Counted from the first letter of the stretch, positions 16,907 to 24,885 are shown. The stretch is DNA of 64,000 nt from Paraburkholderia silvatlantica (GCF_003096715.1 NZ_QEOL01000010.1:124001-188000); one strand, 5' to 3'. Notes: generated by a model not told the origin, from the letters alone. Program-made: numbers and translations.

Positions 16907-17638
16907 TCAGGCGGCGAGTCCGAGTTCCGGCAGCGGGATTTCCTTCTCGACATAGTCGTAATAAAGCGCCGTCGTGTAGAGCAGGCGCATCTGCGCGCCG
17001 ATTTCGCAGATCTTTAGACAGCGCTGCTGGAGTTCCACCGTGTTCGCGTTCTCGAGCACAATCTGGTAGCCACGTTCGCCGTGGATCTCATCCGACACGA
17101 TGTGCAGGTCGAAGAATTCCACCTCCTCGTCCGTGAACTGGTACTTCTCGCGCAGCGTCGGCGTCTGCTTGCGGTAGATGGACGGCACCTGCGATTCGAG
17201 ACCGACTACGAGCGCAGCAACGGCGACGACCGGATCCTCTCGCATGGCAACCGAATAGCACCAGGCCTGCAGGCCACGCGTGGTCGGCGACATGTTGTCG
17301 GGATTGATCACGCGCTCACGCGTCGTACCGCACGCCTCGGCAAAGCGGATCAGCAGGTCGGTATGGCGATCGCCGCCGATTTCTTCCTCGTACATGTTGG
17401 CCAGCAGAAAATCCTTGGCCTCAGTCATGTGATCGGGAGTTCGCGCGTAAAGATAGCCAAGGTAGTCGGCGAACGGACCCACATAGTGATAGTGGTTCTC
17501 CGCCCAGCGGGCGAGGTGCGCGCGGGTGAGCTTGCCGCTCGCCCACGCGATGCTGAACGGCGCCTTGTTGGCGCTCTTGCCCTTGATCGCTTCTTCAAGC
17601 GCCTTACGGAAATCGTCTCGATTCAACAATTCGGCCAT
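16907..17638 (-). CDS. Heme-oxygenase-like diiron oxidase/oxygenase (PqqC/TenA/CADD superfamily)
   Basis: A 243-residue all-helical protein when started at ATG 17638, which follows an AGGAG site; the in-frame upstream part is promoter sequence. The metal ligands can be placed by spacing: E85, H92, E148, H179, D183 and H186, in EEEIGGDRH, GLESQVPSIY and HIVSDEIHGE. The spacing E-x6-H, E, H-x3-D-x2-H is the six-ligand pattern of Chlamydia CADD, so a full diiron site is expected, unlike PqqC. Relatives (SznF, UndA, BesC, CADD) use O2 for N-oxygenation, decarboxylation or C-C cleavage. It heads the minus-strand operon and is divergent from two ferredoxins, which could supply electrons. Substrate unknown; a TenA-like hydrolase role is much less likely given the ligands. 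Confidence 0.85.
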   Translation of the reverse strand: MAELLNRDDFRKALEEAIKGKSANKAPFSIAWASGKLTRAHLARWAENHYHYVGPFADYLGYLYARTPDHMTEAKDFLLANMYEEEIGGDRHTDLLIRFAEACGTTRERVINPDNMSPTTRGLQAWCYSVAMREDPVVAVAALVVGLESQVPSIYRKQTPTLREKYQFTDEEVEFFDLHIVSDEIHGERGYQIVLENANTVELQQRCLKICEIGAQMRLLYTTALYYDYVEKEIPLPELGLAA

Positions 17639-17975
17639 TTCTCTGCTCCTGATCTTGGTGGGAACGACGTCCGCAGTGCGTGGCCTGTGGCCCGAACAGC
17701 AGACAGTGGACATAGAATAGAACAAACATAAGAATACTGTATACTTAAAACTTTTAGCGTTTACCCGGATCAGCATCCGCCTAATTCCTGTATATCCCCG
17801 CTGGCGCTGGATTCGGCGAAAATCTCGAGAACCGCGCGGACACGCTCAATGATAGCGAATTCATCGCGCGTTCTGCGATAAAAGTATACAATGTACCAAC
17901 GACCTGAGAGAAGTGGCGCTGCAATGTCATGCGCCGAAGGTCCGGGACTCATCAGATGGAAAGGAAGAGACAGTA
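17639..17975. promoter_or_regulatory. Divergent promoter region of the diiron-oxidase island with two GTATAC sites
   Basis: This A/T-rich 337 bp gap separates the oxidase operon (minus) from the ferredoxin operon (plus). GTATAC occurs at 17739-17744 (on the minus strand AAGTATACAGTATTC) and at 17884-17889 (AAGTATACAATGTACC). The second overlaps a TACAAT -10-like hexamer, the place where a repressor would act. The GntR/FadR-type regulator at 20125 is the natural candidate. No other gene was found in the gap. Confidence 0.6.
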
Positions 17976-18281
17976 ATGCCTATGGTCACATTTCACCGGG
18001 ACGGACAGACCTACCGGGACGAAGTCAAGGAACACACCAACCTGGTCGTCCGCGCCGGGATCAAGCAGTTTCCCTTCCCGCATCTGCGGTACGAGTGCGG
18101 CATGGGGAAGTGCTCCAAATGCGCATGCGTCGTCCGCGCCGGCGGCGAACATCTTCCGCCGCCCAACTGGAAGGAAAAGAAGCAGCTCGGCGAGCGACTT
18201 GAACAAGGCTATCGTCTCGCCTGCCAACTCTGGATCGAGCACGACATCGAGCTCGAACAAGCGGACATGGAGACAACATGA
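17976..18281 (+). CDS. [2Fe-2S] ferredoxin, plant-type fold
   Basis: A 101-residue ferredoxin when started at ATG 17976, which has an AAGGAAGAG site just upstream; a longer frame from 17913 is not supported. Cluster ligands are C41, C46, C49 (CGMGKCSKC) and C83 (RLACQLW). An extra C51 sits next to the third ligand. The insert between residues 55 and 75 contains PPPNWKEKKQL, a pattern seen in ferredoxins paired with oxygenases. It is the first gene of the plus-strand operon, overlaps the next gene by 4 bp, and is divergent from the diiron oxidase, so it is a likely electron donor to it. Cytoplasmic. Confidence 0.87.
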   Translation: MPMVTFHRDGQTYRDEVKEHTNLVVRAGIKQFPFPHLRYECGMGKCSKCACVVRAGGEHLPPPNWKEKKQLGERLEQGYRLACQLWIEHDIELEQADMETT

Positions 18282-18616
18282 ACGAGATCACAATCAAGCC
18301 GGTCAGCTACGTAATTCTCACCAGCAAACCGGGGCAATACCGGACCGAAGCTACCGGCAAGCTCACTCCGACCGAGGCCTGGGACTATGTGTATTGCGGG
18401 CGCCACCTCGCCACCTTCGTTATCGCGACTCTTTATGGTGAGGCGCGAATTCGCGTCGTCGACGAATCTGACGACCTGGTCGTCAATGACATGCCAGTCC
18501 GGTTTCTCGAAAAGTTCTGCGACCGCGACACTGCCCTTGAGGCACTCCATGTCCTCGTCGGCAAACGCAACTCCGAAGCGCAATTGCTGAGGCGTTTGGA
18601 CATGCCCGCGCCGTGA
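18278..18616 (+). CDS. Small protein of unknown family in the diiron-oxidase island
   Basis: A 112-residue protein I do not recognise. It overlaps the preceding ferredoxin gene by 4 bp (ATGA), so it is translationally coupled and surely made. The sequence is soluble, has no signal peptide or membrane helix, and holds two cysteines (C40 in YVYCGRH and one in KFCDRD). It has a beta-rich N-terminal half (KPVSYVILTSKPG, ATFVIATLYGEARIRVV) and a helical C-terminal half. Being locked between two ferredoxins suggests an accessory or coupling protein of the oxidase, comparable in position to MmoB-like effector proteins, although there is no sequence match to them. Confidence 0.75.
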   Translation: MNEITIKPVSYVILTSKPGQYRTEATGKLTPTEAWDYVYCGRHLATFVIATLYGEARIRVVDESDDLVVNDMPVRFLEKFCDRDTALEALHVLVGKRNSEAQLLRRLDMPAP

Positions 18617-18659
18617 CCTTTCGCAACGATTCAATTGATTGAATATACAGGCTCTCTGA

Positions 18660-18938
18660 ATGATCCAGATCACTTTCCTTACAAACGGCAACAAGTGCGT
18701 CAGCGCTCCTGCCAATAGCAATCTGCTTCGTGTTTCCCTGCGCGAAAAAGGTGGAATCCCTTTCAAATGCGGTGGCGGCCTTTGTGGAACGTGCAAGTGC
18801 AGGGTAGAACAGGGCATTGAGAATACCGATGCCGTGAAAGACAAGGAAAGGCGCCACCTTAGCGCAGCCGAAATCGCGGCAGGCTACCGTATGGCCTGCC
18901 AAACATTCGTCAATGGGGACGTTGGCATATCATGGTGA
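18660..18938 (+). CDS. Second [2Fe-2S] ferredoxin, plant-type fold
   Basis: A 92-residue ferredoxin with the classical spacing C37-x4-C42-x2-C45 (CGGGLCGTC) and C80 (YRMACQTF). Like the first ferredoxin it has an additional Cys two residues after the third ligand (C47), but the two share little else, so they are not recent duplicates. The region LRVSLREKGGIPFKCGGGLC is typical of stand-alone ferredoxins such as those of xylene monooxygenase or AlmA-like systems. It begins 43 bp after the unknown small protein and overlaps the hydrolase gene by 7 bp. Two ferredoxins plus one ferredoxin reductase in a single cluster suggest either two electron steps or two oxygenation partners. Confidence 0.88.
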   Translation: MIQITFLTNGNKCVSAPANSNLLRVSLREKGGIPFKCGGGLCGTCKCRVEQGIENTDAVKDKERRHLSAAEIAAGYRMACQTFVNGDVGISW

Positions 18939-19906
18939 CATCGAAGTTGACCCTCGAGCCACTGGGCTCTCTACCCGAGAACCAGCGTCGCCTGCTGCTG
19001 GATATTGGGCCCCGCTGGGGAGAGGATATTCTCGGCCACCGGCAGACAGTCATCGATTGCTATACCCCGCTCGTTGCCAGCGCGCCTAAGGATGGAATCG
19101 TGGTTGAACGCGACGTGCGCTACGGTCCGCACGAGCGTCACTTGCTCGATATATTTCTGCCCGCCGAGAATCAGGCAGAAGGACGCGGCTCGACGGCAAC
19201 CCGAAAACTGGATGCAATCGTATTCGTGCACGGCGGCGCCTTTGTTCGAGGGAACAAGAGCGTCAACGGAGAGATATACGACAACGTCTGCTATTGGTTC
19301 GCATCTCAGGGGCTGGCCGCCATCAATGTCGAGTACCGGCTTGCCGGCGCCGCGCCGTATCCTGGAGGGGCCGAGGATGTCAGTTGCGCCCTGGCGTACG
19401 TCCATGAGAATGCAAACAGTTTCAATATCGATCCCGGTCGCATCTTCGTGGTCGGTCATTCGGCAGGAGGTGCGCATGCCGCCACCTGCCTGTTCGATCC
19501 TGCCGTCACGGACAACTCGCTGCCACCGCCCGTCGCTGGACTCGTATTGATCAGCGCACGGCTTGTCGCTGATGTTCGCGCGGGCAATCCAAACGCGAAT
19601 CCCGTGCGGACCTACTTCGGCGACGACGAGGAACTCTACCCTGCACGATCGCCGCTGACACATGTGGAGCGGTCAACCACGCCGCTGATGATCGCCGTAG
19701 CCGAATTTGAAAACCCCTACCTCGACGAGTATGGCGCGCAGTTCTTTCTCGAAGCCCTACGCCATCGCGGTGTCCCGCCACGCTTCATCCAGATGCGGGG
19801 GCACAACCATACCTCGATCGTTGCGCACTTCAATTCCGGCGAGGAATACCTTGGACGGGAGATTCTGCATTTCATCGCGACTGTGACCCGTTCCGGGGAA
19901 TCATAA
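18932..19906 (+). CDS. Alpha/beta hydrolase (HSL/kynurenine-formamidase-like)
   Basis: A 324-residue serine hydrolase. The oxyanion motif HGGAF is at residues 100-104 and the nucleophile elbow GHSAG at 175-179 with Ser177. A C-terminal GHNHTSIVAHF (His near 296) and FENPYLDEYG (acid) give a plausible triad. The type is the hormone-sensitive-lipase/kynurenine-formamidase branch, enzymes that hydrolyse esters or N-formyl amides. The start overlaps the second ferredoxin by 7 bp, so it belongs to the plus-strand operon. After it comes a GC hairpin with a T-run. In the island it could hydrolyse an ester, lactone or formamide produced after oxygenation. There is no signal peptide, so it acts in the cytoplasm. 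Confidence 0.87.
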   Translation: MVTSKLTLEPLGSLPENQRRLLLDIGPRWGEDILGHRQTVIDCYTPLVASAPKDGIVVERDVRYGPHERHLLDIFLPAENQAEGRGSTATRKLDAIVFVHGGAFVRGNKSVNGEIYDNVCYWFASQGLAAINVEYRLAGAAPYPGGAEDVSCALAYVHENANSFNIDPGRIFVVGHSAGGAHAATCLFDPAVTDNSLPPPVAGLVLISARLVADVRAGNPNANPVRTYFGDDEELYPARSPLTHVERSTTPLMIAVAEFENPYLDEYGAQFFLEALRHRGVPPRFIQMRGHNHTSIVAHFNSGEEYLGREILHFIATVTRSGES

Positions 19907-19933
19907 ATTCTTTTTCGGGGTGTCTGGGGCCGA

Positions 19934-19954
19934 GGGGCTCTATAGCCCCCTTTT
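19934..19954 (+). terminator. Rho-independent terminator of the ferredoxin-hydrolase operon
   Basis: GGGGCT (19934-19939) pairs with AGCCCC (19944-19949) around a CTAT loop and is followed by CTTTT. It lies 28 bp after the hydrolase stop. The GTATAC site at 19956 begins directly behind it and belongs to the next promoter. Confidence 0.65.
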
Positions 19955-20124
19955 GGTATACGACTTACCCGAAAAACCGCTGGCAATGTCCCGAAAGCCG
20001 CCAATGGACAGGGCCTCCGCCCCTCCGTCACTGTGTACCGTCTACAAAAAACCGGGAGTGCGCTAAAATCCTTTATGAGCGTGGTTCGCACGCCAACCCG
20101 CATCGACGAGTGTAAAAAATACCT
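19955..20124 (+). promoter_or_regulatory. Promoter region of the GntR gene with a GTATAC site
   Basis: The site TTGGTATACGACTTACC (GTATAC at 19956-19961) resembles TTGGTATACTATATTCC in front of the island transporter gene. It is about 165 bp upstream of the GntR start and may serve autoregulation. Nothing else was recognised in this stretch. Confidence 0.5.
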
Positions 20125-20826
20125 ATGAGTATCCGGTCGGAAATTTCAGGCACGACGGCAGACTCTCGCGAGCCGTCTAGTTCCAGTCCCATCCTTCACC
20201 GCCAGCTCTCCGAACTGGTAACAGCACGTATCAGGGACTCCATTACCACGGGGGCGTATGGTCCAGGCGCGCGCCTGATCGAAGGCCGTATCGCTGAAGA
20301 ACTGAACGTGTCACGTGTGCCTGTGCGGGAAGCGTTGCGCGCCCTTGCCGCGGAGGGTCTGGTGGAAGTGCGGCCTCGCCTCGGAGCAGTCGTTGCATCG
20401 CTTGACCCCGCGTCTGCCCGCGAGATGGTGCAGATCCGGGCCACGCTTGAAGGACTGAACGCTCGGCTGGCCGCTGAGCATTGCACACCGGAGCTCGCCC
20501 GCAAGGTCACCGATGTGCTGGCCGAAGGCAACGCGAAGGTGGCAGCCGGAGAAACGGAGAAACTGCTAGAGCTCAATGCCAGATTTCACGACCTTCTTTA
20601 CGCAGCCGGCGCCAATACGATGCTCGCGGATCTGATGCGAACCTTGCGTGATCGAACGCGGATGCTATTCGTGAATGCGACGCAAGACGAGATCCGGCAG
20701 ACGTGGGAAGAACACGCGGCCATTTTGCGTGCCGTCCAGTCGGGCGACGCCGCACTGGCCGCCCTGCTGGCAGAGCGGCACGTCATCCGAGCGGCACAAC
20801 ATTACCTCGACAAGCTCTCCAAATAG
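20125..20826 (+). CDS. GntR-family (FCD/FadR subfamily) transcriptional regulator
   Basis: A 233-residue GntR regulator. The winged HTH covers about residues 28-90 with ITTGAYGPGARLIEGRIAEE followed by LNVSRVPVREALRALAAEGL, which is near-consensus. The C-terminal FCD effector domain contains RATLEGLNARLAAEH, the metal/ligand-binding ARFHDLLYAAGAN and a WEEHAAILRAV stretch carrying conserved His. FCD regulators mostly repress catabolic genes and are released by an organic acid. It lies between the ferredoxin operon and the porin/transporter genes, and GTATAC sites occur in front of the oxidase/ferredoxin operons, its own gene and the transporter gene. It is therefore the probable pathway regulator of the island. 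Confidence 0.88.
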   Translation: MSIRSEISGTTADSREPSSSSPILHRQLSELVTARIRDSITTGAYGPGARLIEGRIAEELNVSRVPVREALRALAAEGLVEVRPRLGAVVASLDPASAREMVQIRATLEGLNARLAAEHCTPELARKVTDVLAEGNAKVAAGETEKLLELNARFHDLLYAAGANTMLADLMRTLRDRTRMLFVNATQDEIRQTWEEHAAILRAVQSGDAALAALLAERHVIRAAQHYLDKLSK

Positions 20827-20942
20827 CGCCGCGCCGATTTCCAAGTACCTGGACGCGGCAGACGTCAATGAGTCGGGAGTTAACGTCGGTGCCGCATTCA
20901 TGCATTACAGTGGCTGGTTTGCCTTAGCCAAGCCCGGTCTCG

Positions 20943-22049
20943 TCAAAAGCGATGGCGCATGCCGATGGCGATGGTTGCCTGCTCATTGGTGGTAGAAGCC
21001 GAGAGAAACTGGCTGACTTGAGCAAACTTGGCAGAGCCAAGTGCCCGCTGCCCGGCGCCCATCATATACACATCGGTCCGTTTGGACAGCGCATAGTCGA
21101 GGATCAGATTTACCTGTTCGTAACGTGGATGGATACCGCCTGCGTCTGCCAATCCGTTCGTGTAGACAAATGCGCCGCCCAGCAGCAACGCAGGCGTAAA
21201 GCGGTATGAGGCGTTCAGCTCGTAGTTCTGGAAACGCACATTCTCACCTTCGAATCCCCCCTTGAAGGTCGACTGGGTGAATGCCCCACCCACCTTGGCG
21301 GCGCCGACCGCATAACTCGCACCAACGCCAAAAACTTCATAAGCGTCAGCCGCGAGTGCATAGCTGCCAGTGGCACTATTCGACGTTGTCCAGAAGGTGC
21401 CGCTCGCGAGGGCGCTGGGATGATCAACGTGCGTGAACGCGGCGCCAGCATAAAGACCACCCTGCTGGTAATGCGCCCCAAGGCTCCACACACTATCGGA
21501 GGCAATGGATCCCGGCTGACCGCCAGGGGCGTACAGAGCGGTGAACTGGGCGCCTCCCAGCGTTGGGCTCGTGTACTTGACGGTATTGTTCACGCGGAAC
21601 CCACGGTTGGTGTTGTCGTTGTCGCCGGGATGCTCGAAGAGAACACTCCACTGGTCTGTGGTAACGGGTGAAATCTGTTCGACCATTTCCTCATACTGCC
21701 GGCCAAGAGTCACACTGCCATAACGATCACTGGCAAGCCCGACGTAGGCCTGCCGGCCGAACGCGAGGCCACCCTGCCCCAATGTGCCGTTTGCGATTGA
21801 ATAGCCGCTCTCCAGCACGAAGACCGCGTGCAACCCGTTGCCCAAATCCTCGCTGCCGCGCAATCCCCATCGGGAGCCTTGGGTAATGCCACTCATCATC
21901 TGCCAGGTTTGACCGCCTTTCTGATTGGTGGTGAACGTTAATCCCCCATCGATAATGCCGTATAACGTCACGCTCGACTGCGCATGCGCCACGCTCGTCA
22001 GGACTGAAGCTGCGGACAGGGTAAGCATGACCTTTATTTTCGTATTCAT
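20943..22049 (-). CDS. Outer-membrane porin, Burkholderiales general porin family
   Basis: A 368-residue gram-negative porin. An N-terminal signal peptide (lysine-containing start, then LTLSAASVLTSVAHA, with cleavage before QSSVTLYG) is followed by 16-strand beta-barrel sequence with many YG, GL and LGRQ motifs. The last residue is Phe (MRHRF), the outer-membrane assembly signal. It forms trimeric pores that pass small anionic or neutral solutes. Because it sits next to the island permease, on the same strand, it may be a substrate-induced porin. The AT-rich leader AATATAATAAGGAAAA lies just upstream of the start. Length is normal for the OmpC-like porins of Burkholderia. Confidence 0.9.
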   Translation of the reverse strand: MNTKIKVMLTLSAASVLTSVAHAQSSVTLYGIIDGGLTFTTNQKGGQTWQMMSGITQGSRWGLRGSEDLGNGLHAVFVLESGYSIANGTLGQGGLAFGRQAYVGLASDRYGSVTLGRQYEEMVEQISPVTTDQWSVLFEHPGDNDNTNRGFRVNNTVKYTSPTLGGAQFTALYAPGGQPGSIASDSVWSLGAHYQQGGLYAGAAFTHVDHPSALASGTFWTTSNSATGSYALAADAYEVFGVGASYAVGAAKVGGAFTQSTFKGGFEGENVRFQNYELNASYRFTPALLLGGAFVYTNGLADAGGIHPRYEQVNLILDYALSKRTDVYMMGAGQRALGSAKFAQVSQFLSASTTNEQATIAIGMRHRF

Positions 22050-22187
22050 ACTTCGTTTTCCTTATTATATTGGGGGAGGATAAATGGATTTTTGAGGCTA
22101 TGCGGTACTTCAACTGTGTGACTTCGGAGAAATCGCGGCGGCGCTGAACCGTTGCCCCGCTTCAAACGGCGCGGGGATTCAGACTGC

Positions 22188-23735
22188 TCACCAGAGAACA
22201 ATCGCGACGAGGGTCGACACCAGCAATCCGGTCAGGACAGGAATCATGAGGTGACGTACAGCCTGCAGCACCGGAACTCGAGCGAAGCTGGCTACTGCCG
22301 CTAACGCGGACCATGCCGTCATGGTTTTGCCCGTCCAGACCGATCCCATCTGGCCGATGGCCGCGAGAGTGGAAACGTCAAGGCCCACCGCCCGCCCAAG
22401 CGCTCCCGACAGTGCGCCTGTCAACGGAAGCCCGGCGAATCCAGAGCCATCGATGCCGGTGACCATACCCGCGAGCAATATGCCGTATGAGACAAAGAAT
22501 TTGTCATGCGGGATCAAATGCTCCCCGGCTTTCACGAGGTCCGCCAGCAGTCCAGGTGCAGGTACGCCCGCCGGAAGTCCGAGGATTGGCGCAGCCGTAC
22601 CGGCGACACCGATGAAAAAGAATCCCGCAATAGGCAAGACTGAACTCATGGCGCGAAACGAGAATACGAAGCCTTCGGTGATGTGTTCGGAGGTGCGCCG
22701 GCAGACGGAACGGTAATCGCGGGCTGCAGCGACCGCGACCATGAGGAGCCCCGCAACGCCACCCACAAGGGCTGCTGCCGCATTGCCGCTGGCGCCCTTG
22801 AATCCGGGTATCACATGCGGAAGGACCATGTAGGCCACGATGCTCAAAAACGATACAGGGATCACGATGGCAAAAAGCCGGGACCAGCGCTCTTGCGTCG
22901 GCGTCAGAAGATCACGGGGCGCAACTCCAACGGGGCGAGATGTCGAGCCACCGTGGCCGCCGTCACCCACTGATGCGTGCTGCGGTTTGTTACGACGGAT
23001 GCGCGCACGGCCGCCCTTCGTTGACAATAGCGTCGAGTTGGCGGTGACCTCGAGTGATTCCCAGCGTTCCAAATTCCGCACATCCGGCGCCTCGATGTAC
23101 CGGCGAATCCTGACGTAGGCAATCAGAAACGCTACTACGCCGGTCACGAGCGAAAGGACCAACGCCTTGTCTGCGACCAGCGGCATCGGTACCGCCGCCG
23201 CTTTAGCACTTATGCCAGGAGCAACCTTGATCACGTAATCGGACGACAGCGCTGTTCCGAGCCCTGCAATTCCAATGCACATAGCGGCACCGAGCGGAGG
23301 TACACCGGCGTAGATCGCGGCTGGCAGCAGAATGCCCGCTATGAGAGGCACTGCCGGCGTCGGCCAGAAGAACAGCGACAGCACATAACTCACAAAGCCA
23401 AGGACGAAATACCCGACGTGACCGTTCACCATCAACGCCTTGAATGGCTGCACCATCCTGACGTCCGCGTTAATGCTTTTCAGTGCATTAAGCAATGCGG
23501 TCATCAGGGAGATGACCAAAAAGATGTTGAACAGCTCCCGAGCCGCAGTCAACGGCGCGAAGAACACGGCTTCGAGTGCCGTCGAGAAGTGTCCCGAAAA
23601 GGCGAATACTGTCGCAAACGTTGCGAGGATTGCCGGCGCGACCACGTTTGCCCTGCACACGAGCGTAACAATGATCGCGATCACCCCACAAAGATAAACC
23701 CAATGCGTCAAGCCAAGTACAACAGGCGATTCCAT
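22188..23735 (-). CDS. Ion-coupled organic-anion permease (CitMHS/GntP-like ion-transporter superfamily)
   Basis: A 515-residue polytopic membrane protein when started at ATG 23735, which has a GGGAGA site; seven codons upstream are also open. About 12 hydrophobic helices are split by a hydrophilic loop of some 60 residues near the middle. Family-like blocks are WPTPAVPLIAGILLPAAIYA, GLGTALSSDYVIKVAPG and, near the end, GIDGSGFAGLPLTGALSG, whose re-entrant glycine-rich form is typical of the ion-transporter superfamily. I cannot name the subfamily with certainty; citrate, gluconate or dicarboxylate-type transport are candidates. Position beside the porin and GntR gene, with a GTATAC site upstream, marks it as the substrate importer of the island. 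Confidence 0.65.
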   Translation of the reverse strand: MESPVVLGLTHWVYLCGVIAIIVTLVCRANVVAPAILATFATVFAFSGHFSTALEAVFFAPLTAARELFNIFLVISLMTALLNALKSINADVRMVQPFKALMVNGHVGYFVLGFVSYVLSLFFWPTPAVPLIAGILLPAAIYAGVPPLGAAMCIGIAGLGTALSSDYVIKVAPGISAKAAAVPMPLVADKALVLSLVTGVVAFLIAYVRIRRYIEAPDVRNLERWESLEVTANSTLLSTKGGRARIRRNKPQHASVGDGGHGGSTSRPVGVAPRDLLTPTQERWSRLFAIVIPVSFLSIVAYMVLPHVIPGFKGASGNAAAALVGGVAGLLMVAVAAARDYRSVCRRTSEHITEGFVFSFRAMSSVLPIAGFFFIGVAGTAAPILGLPAGVPAPGLLADLVKAGEHLIPHDKFFVSYGILLAGMVTGIDGSGFAGLPLTGALSGALGRAVGLDVSTLAAIGQMGSVWTGKTMTAWSALAAVASFARVPVLQAVRHLMIPVLTGLLVSTLVAIVLW

Positions 23736-24055
23736 TGCATCTCCCGGAGCGCGCATACGCGCGCGGAGTAACGTTTGAAAGGTGTGTAACTGTTGGTATA
23801 CTATATTCCATCAAAAAAGCCGACAACCGATAAAATCATGCAGGTTTACCCGTATCGATCGTGCTTTTTTGTGAATTATTTATATCGTATACAATTTAGG
23901 ATTGGCAATGATCAATGGCGGTGCGGGCTCCAAACAGCCCAACGTACGCTCAAGCTTCCTTTTGTGAACCAGAGGAAGCCGATGGGACAGCAAGGTATGC
24001 GACACCCCACTAGCGCCATGCCGGTTGATGGTCTGATATCTGCGGAAACGACAGT
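23736..24055. promoter_or_regulatory. Permease promoter region with two GTATAC sites, merging into decayed sequence
   Basis: TTGGTATACTATATTCC (GTATAC at 23796-23801) lies 60 bp upstream of the permease start, and ATCGTATACAATTTAGG (23887-23892) about 90 bp further. The whole 23790-23910 interval is strongly A/T-rich compared with the window. Beyond about 23910 no gene is seen; the sequence leads into the IS6 remnant. Confidence 0.55.
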
Positions 24056-24270
24056 CGGATCGTCGGAATACTGAACAATGTGATCGATCAGGACCATCGA
24101 AACATCACGTGAGAACGGATGTGATGCTCGGCTACACACGGTTCGGCAGTGCTGCGACCGCGATTTCAGGCATCTGGTTGATGCGTCGCGTTCGCAAGCG
24201 CAATTCGATTCGCCCTCTCGGACTCGAAGATACCGCCGCGCCCGCTGCCTGGAATGCCGTCCTTTTCAAT
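24056..24270 (+). pseudogene. C-terminal remnant of an IS6-family transposase
   Basis: Two frames joined by a shift near 24110 give RIVGILNNVIDQDHRNIT and then VMLGYTRFGSAATAISGIWL, MRRVRKRNSIRPLGLEDTAA, PAAWNAVL. This matches the C-terminal pattern of IS6-family DDE transposases (LNN.I.QDHR.IK.R...MLGFK.F..A..TI.GIEL...IRKGQF). In-frame stops and the shift show it is dead. Only the last quarter of the gene is present. Confidence 0.65.
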
Positions 24271-24559
24271 CGGGAAGGTATCCTCACTTGTCAGAATTGA
24301 CTCGACCTGGCCACCTGTGTGCACCAAGCCCAGCGCGCACTGTACTGGTCACGGTGATGAAAATAGTCTTCGTAAAATATCGATCCAGCTTCGGAGGAGC
24401 TGGGGATCGTTGATTACGTCTCTTCGATGCGTGCGACGCTCGATGCGATTGGATACAACGAGCAACGCGCAGAATAGTTGCGCCAACCAGCCGCGTCCAG
24501 GAGCCGGGACGAACCGGCGGAACATCGTCGATACTGAATCGATTGCTTTGCCGCCTGGG
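24271..24559. other. Decayed sequence between IS6 and HTH remnants
   Basis: I see no gene or family match here. A small inverted repeat (CCAGCT...AGCTGG near 24388-24406) is present. The region is probably eroded mobile DNA. Confidence 0.4.
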
Positions 24560-24885
24560 CCCCAAAGAAATGAGATCCTCGGAGAGCGCCAGGCAGCCGC
24601 CTGGATAGGAATACCGGTGAGTGTCCTCGAGCGCTTACGGGACCTGGGCCAGTTCCCTATGCGTCATCATCTTTCATTCCGATACGGTTATCATCGGCCA
24701 GATCTGATGGCATTCAGGAACCGCCTGATCGATCGTAGCCGCCAATCGCACAGGCGGCTTTACCCGATCAGGTGATTAGTCTGAGTCAGATGTTGCGCAC
24801 GTTACGGCTCCATAGCGTGGAACATAAGGCGCAACTCCTTATCGGCTACCTGAATGGAGATCTGTCGTATTTGGGCAGAACAGAG
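24560..24885 (+). pseudogene. Frameshifted helix-turn-helix (excisionase/MerR-like) gene of an integrative element
   Basis: One frame reads ILGERQAAAWIGIPVSVLER, then LRDLGQFPMRHHLSFRYGYH and RPDLMAFRNRLIDRSRQ, a HTH_17-like DNA-binding domain with the usual pattern (aa..lgi...vLerlr..g...r.......yrr.dl..f). It ends in a stop at 24773. The neighbouring frame continues with SLSQMLRTLRLHSVEHKAQL followed by LIGYLNGDLSYLGRTE and a stop at 24886, where copy B of the 194 bp repeat begins. I read this as one gene broken by a frameshift. The gene order HTH protein then RSYLEQL protein suggests a recombinase-associated gene set. Confidence 0.5.
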
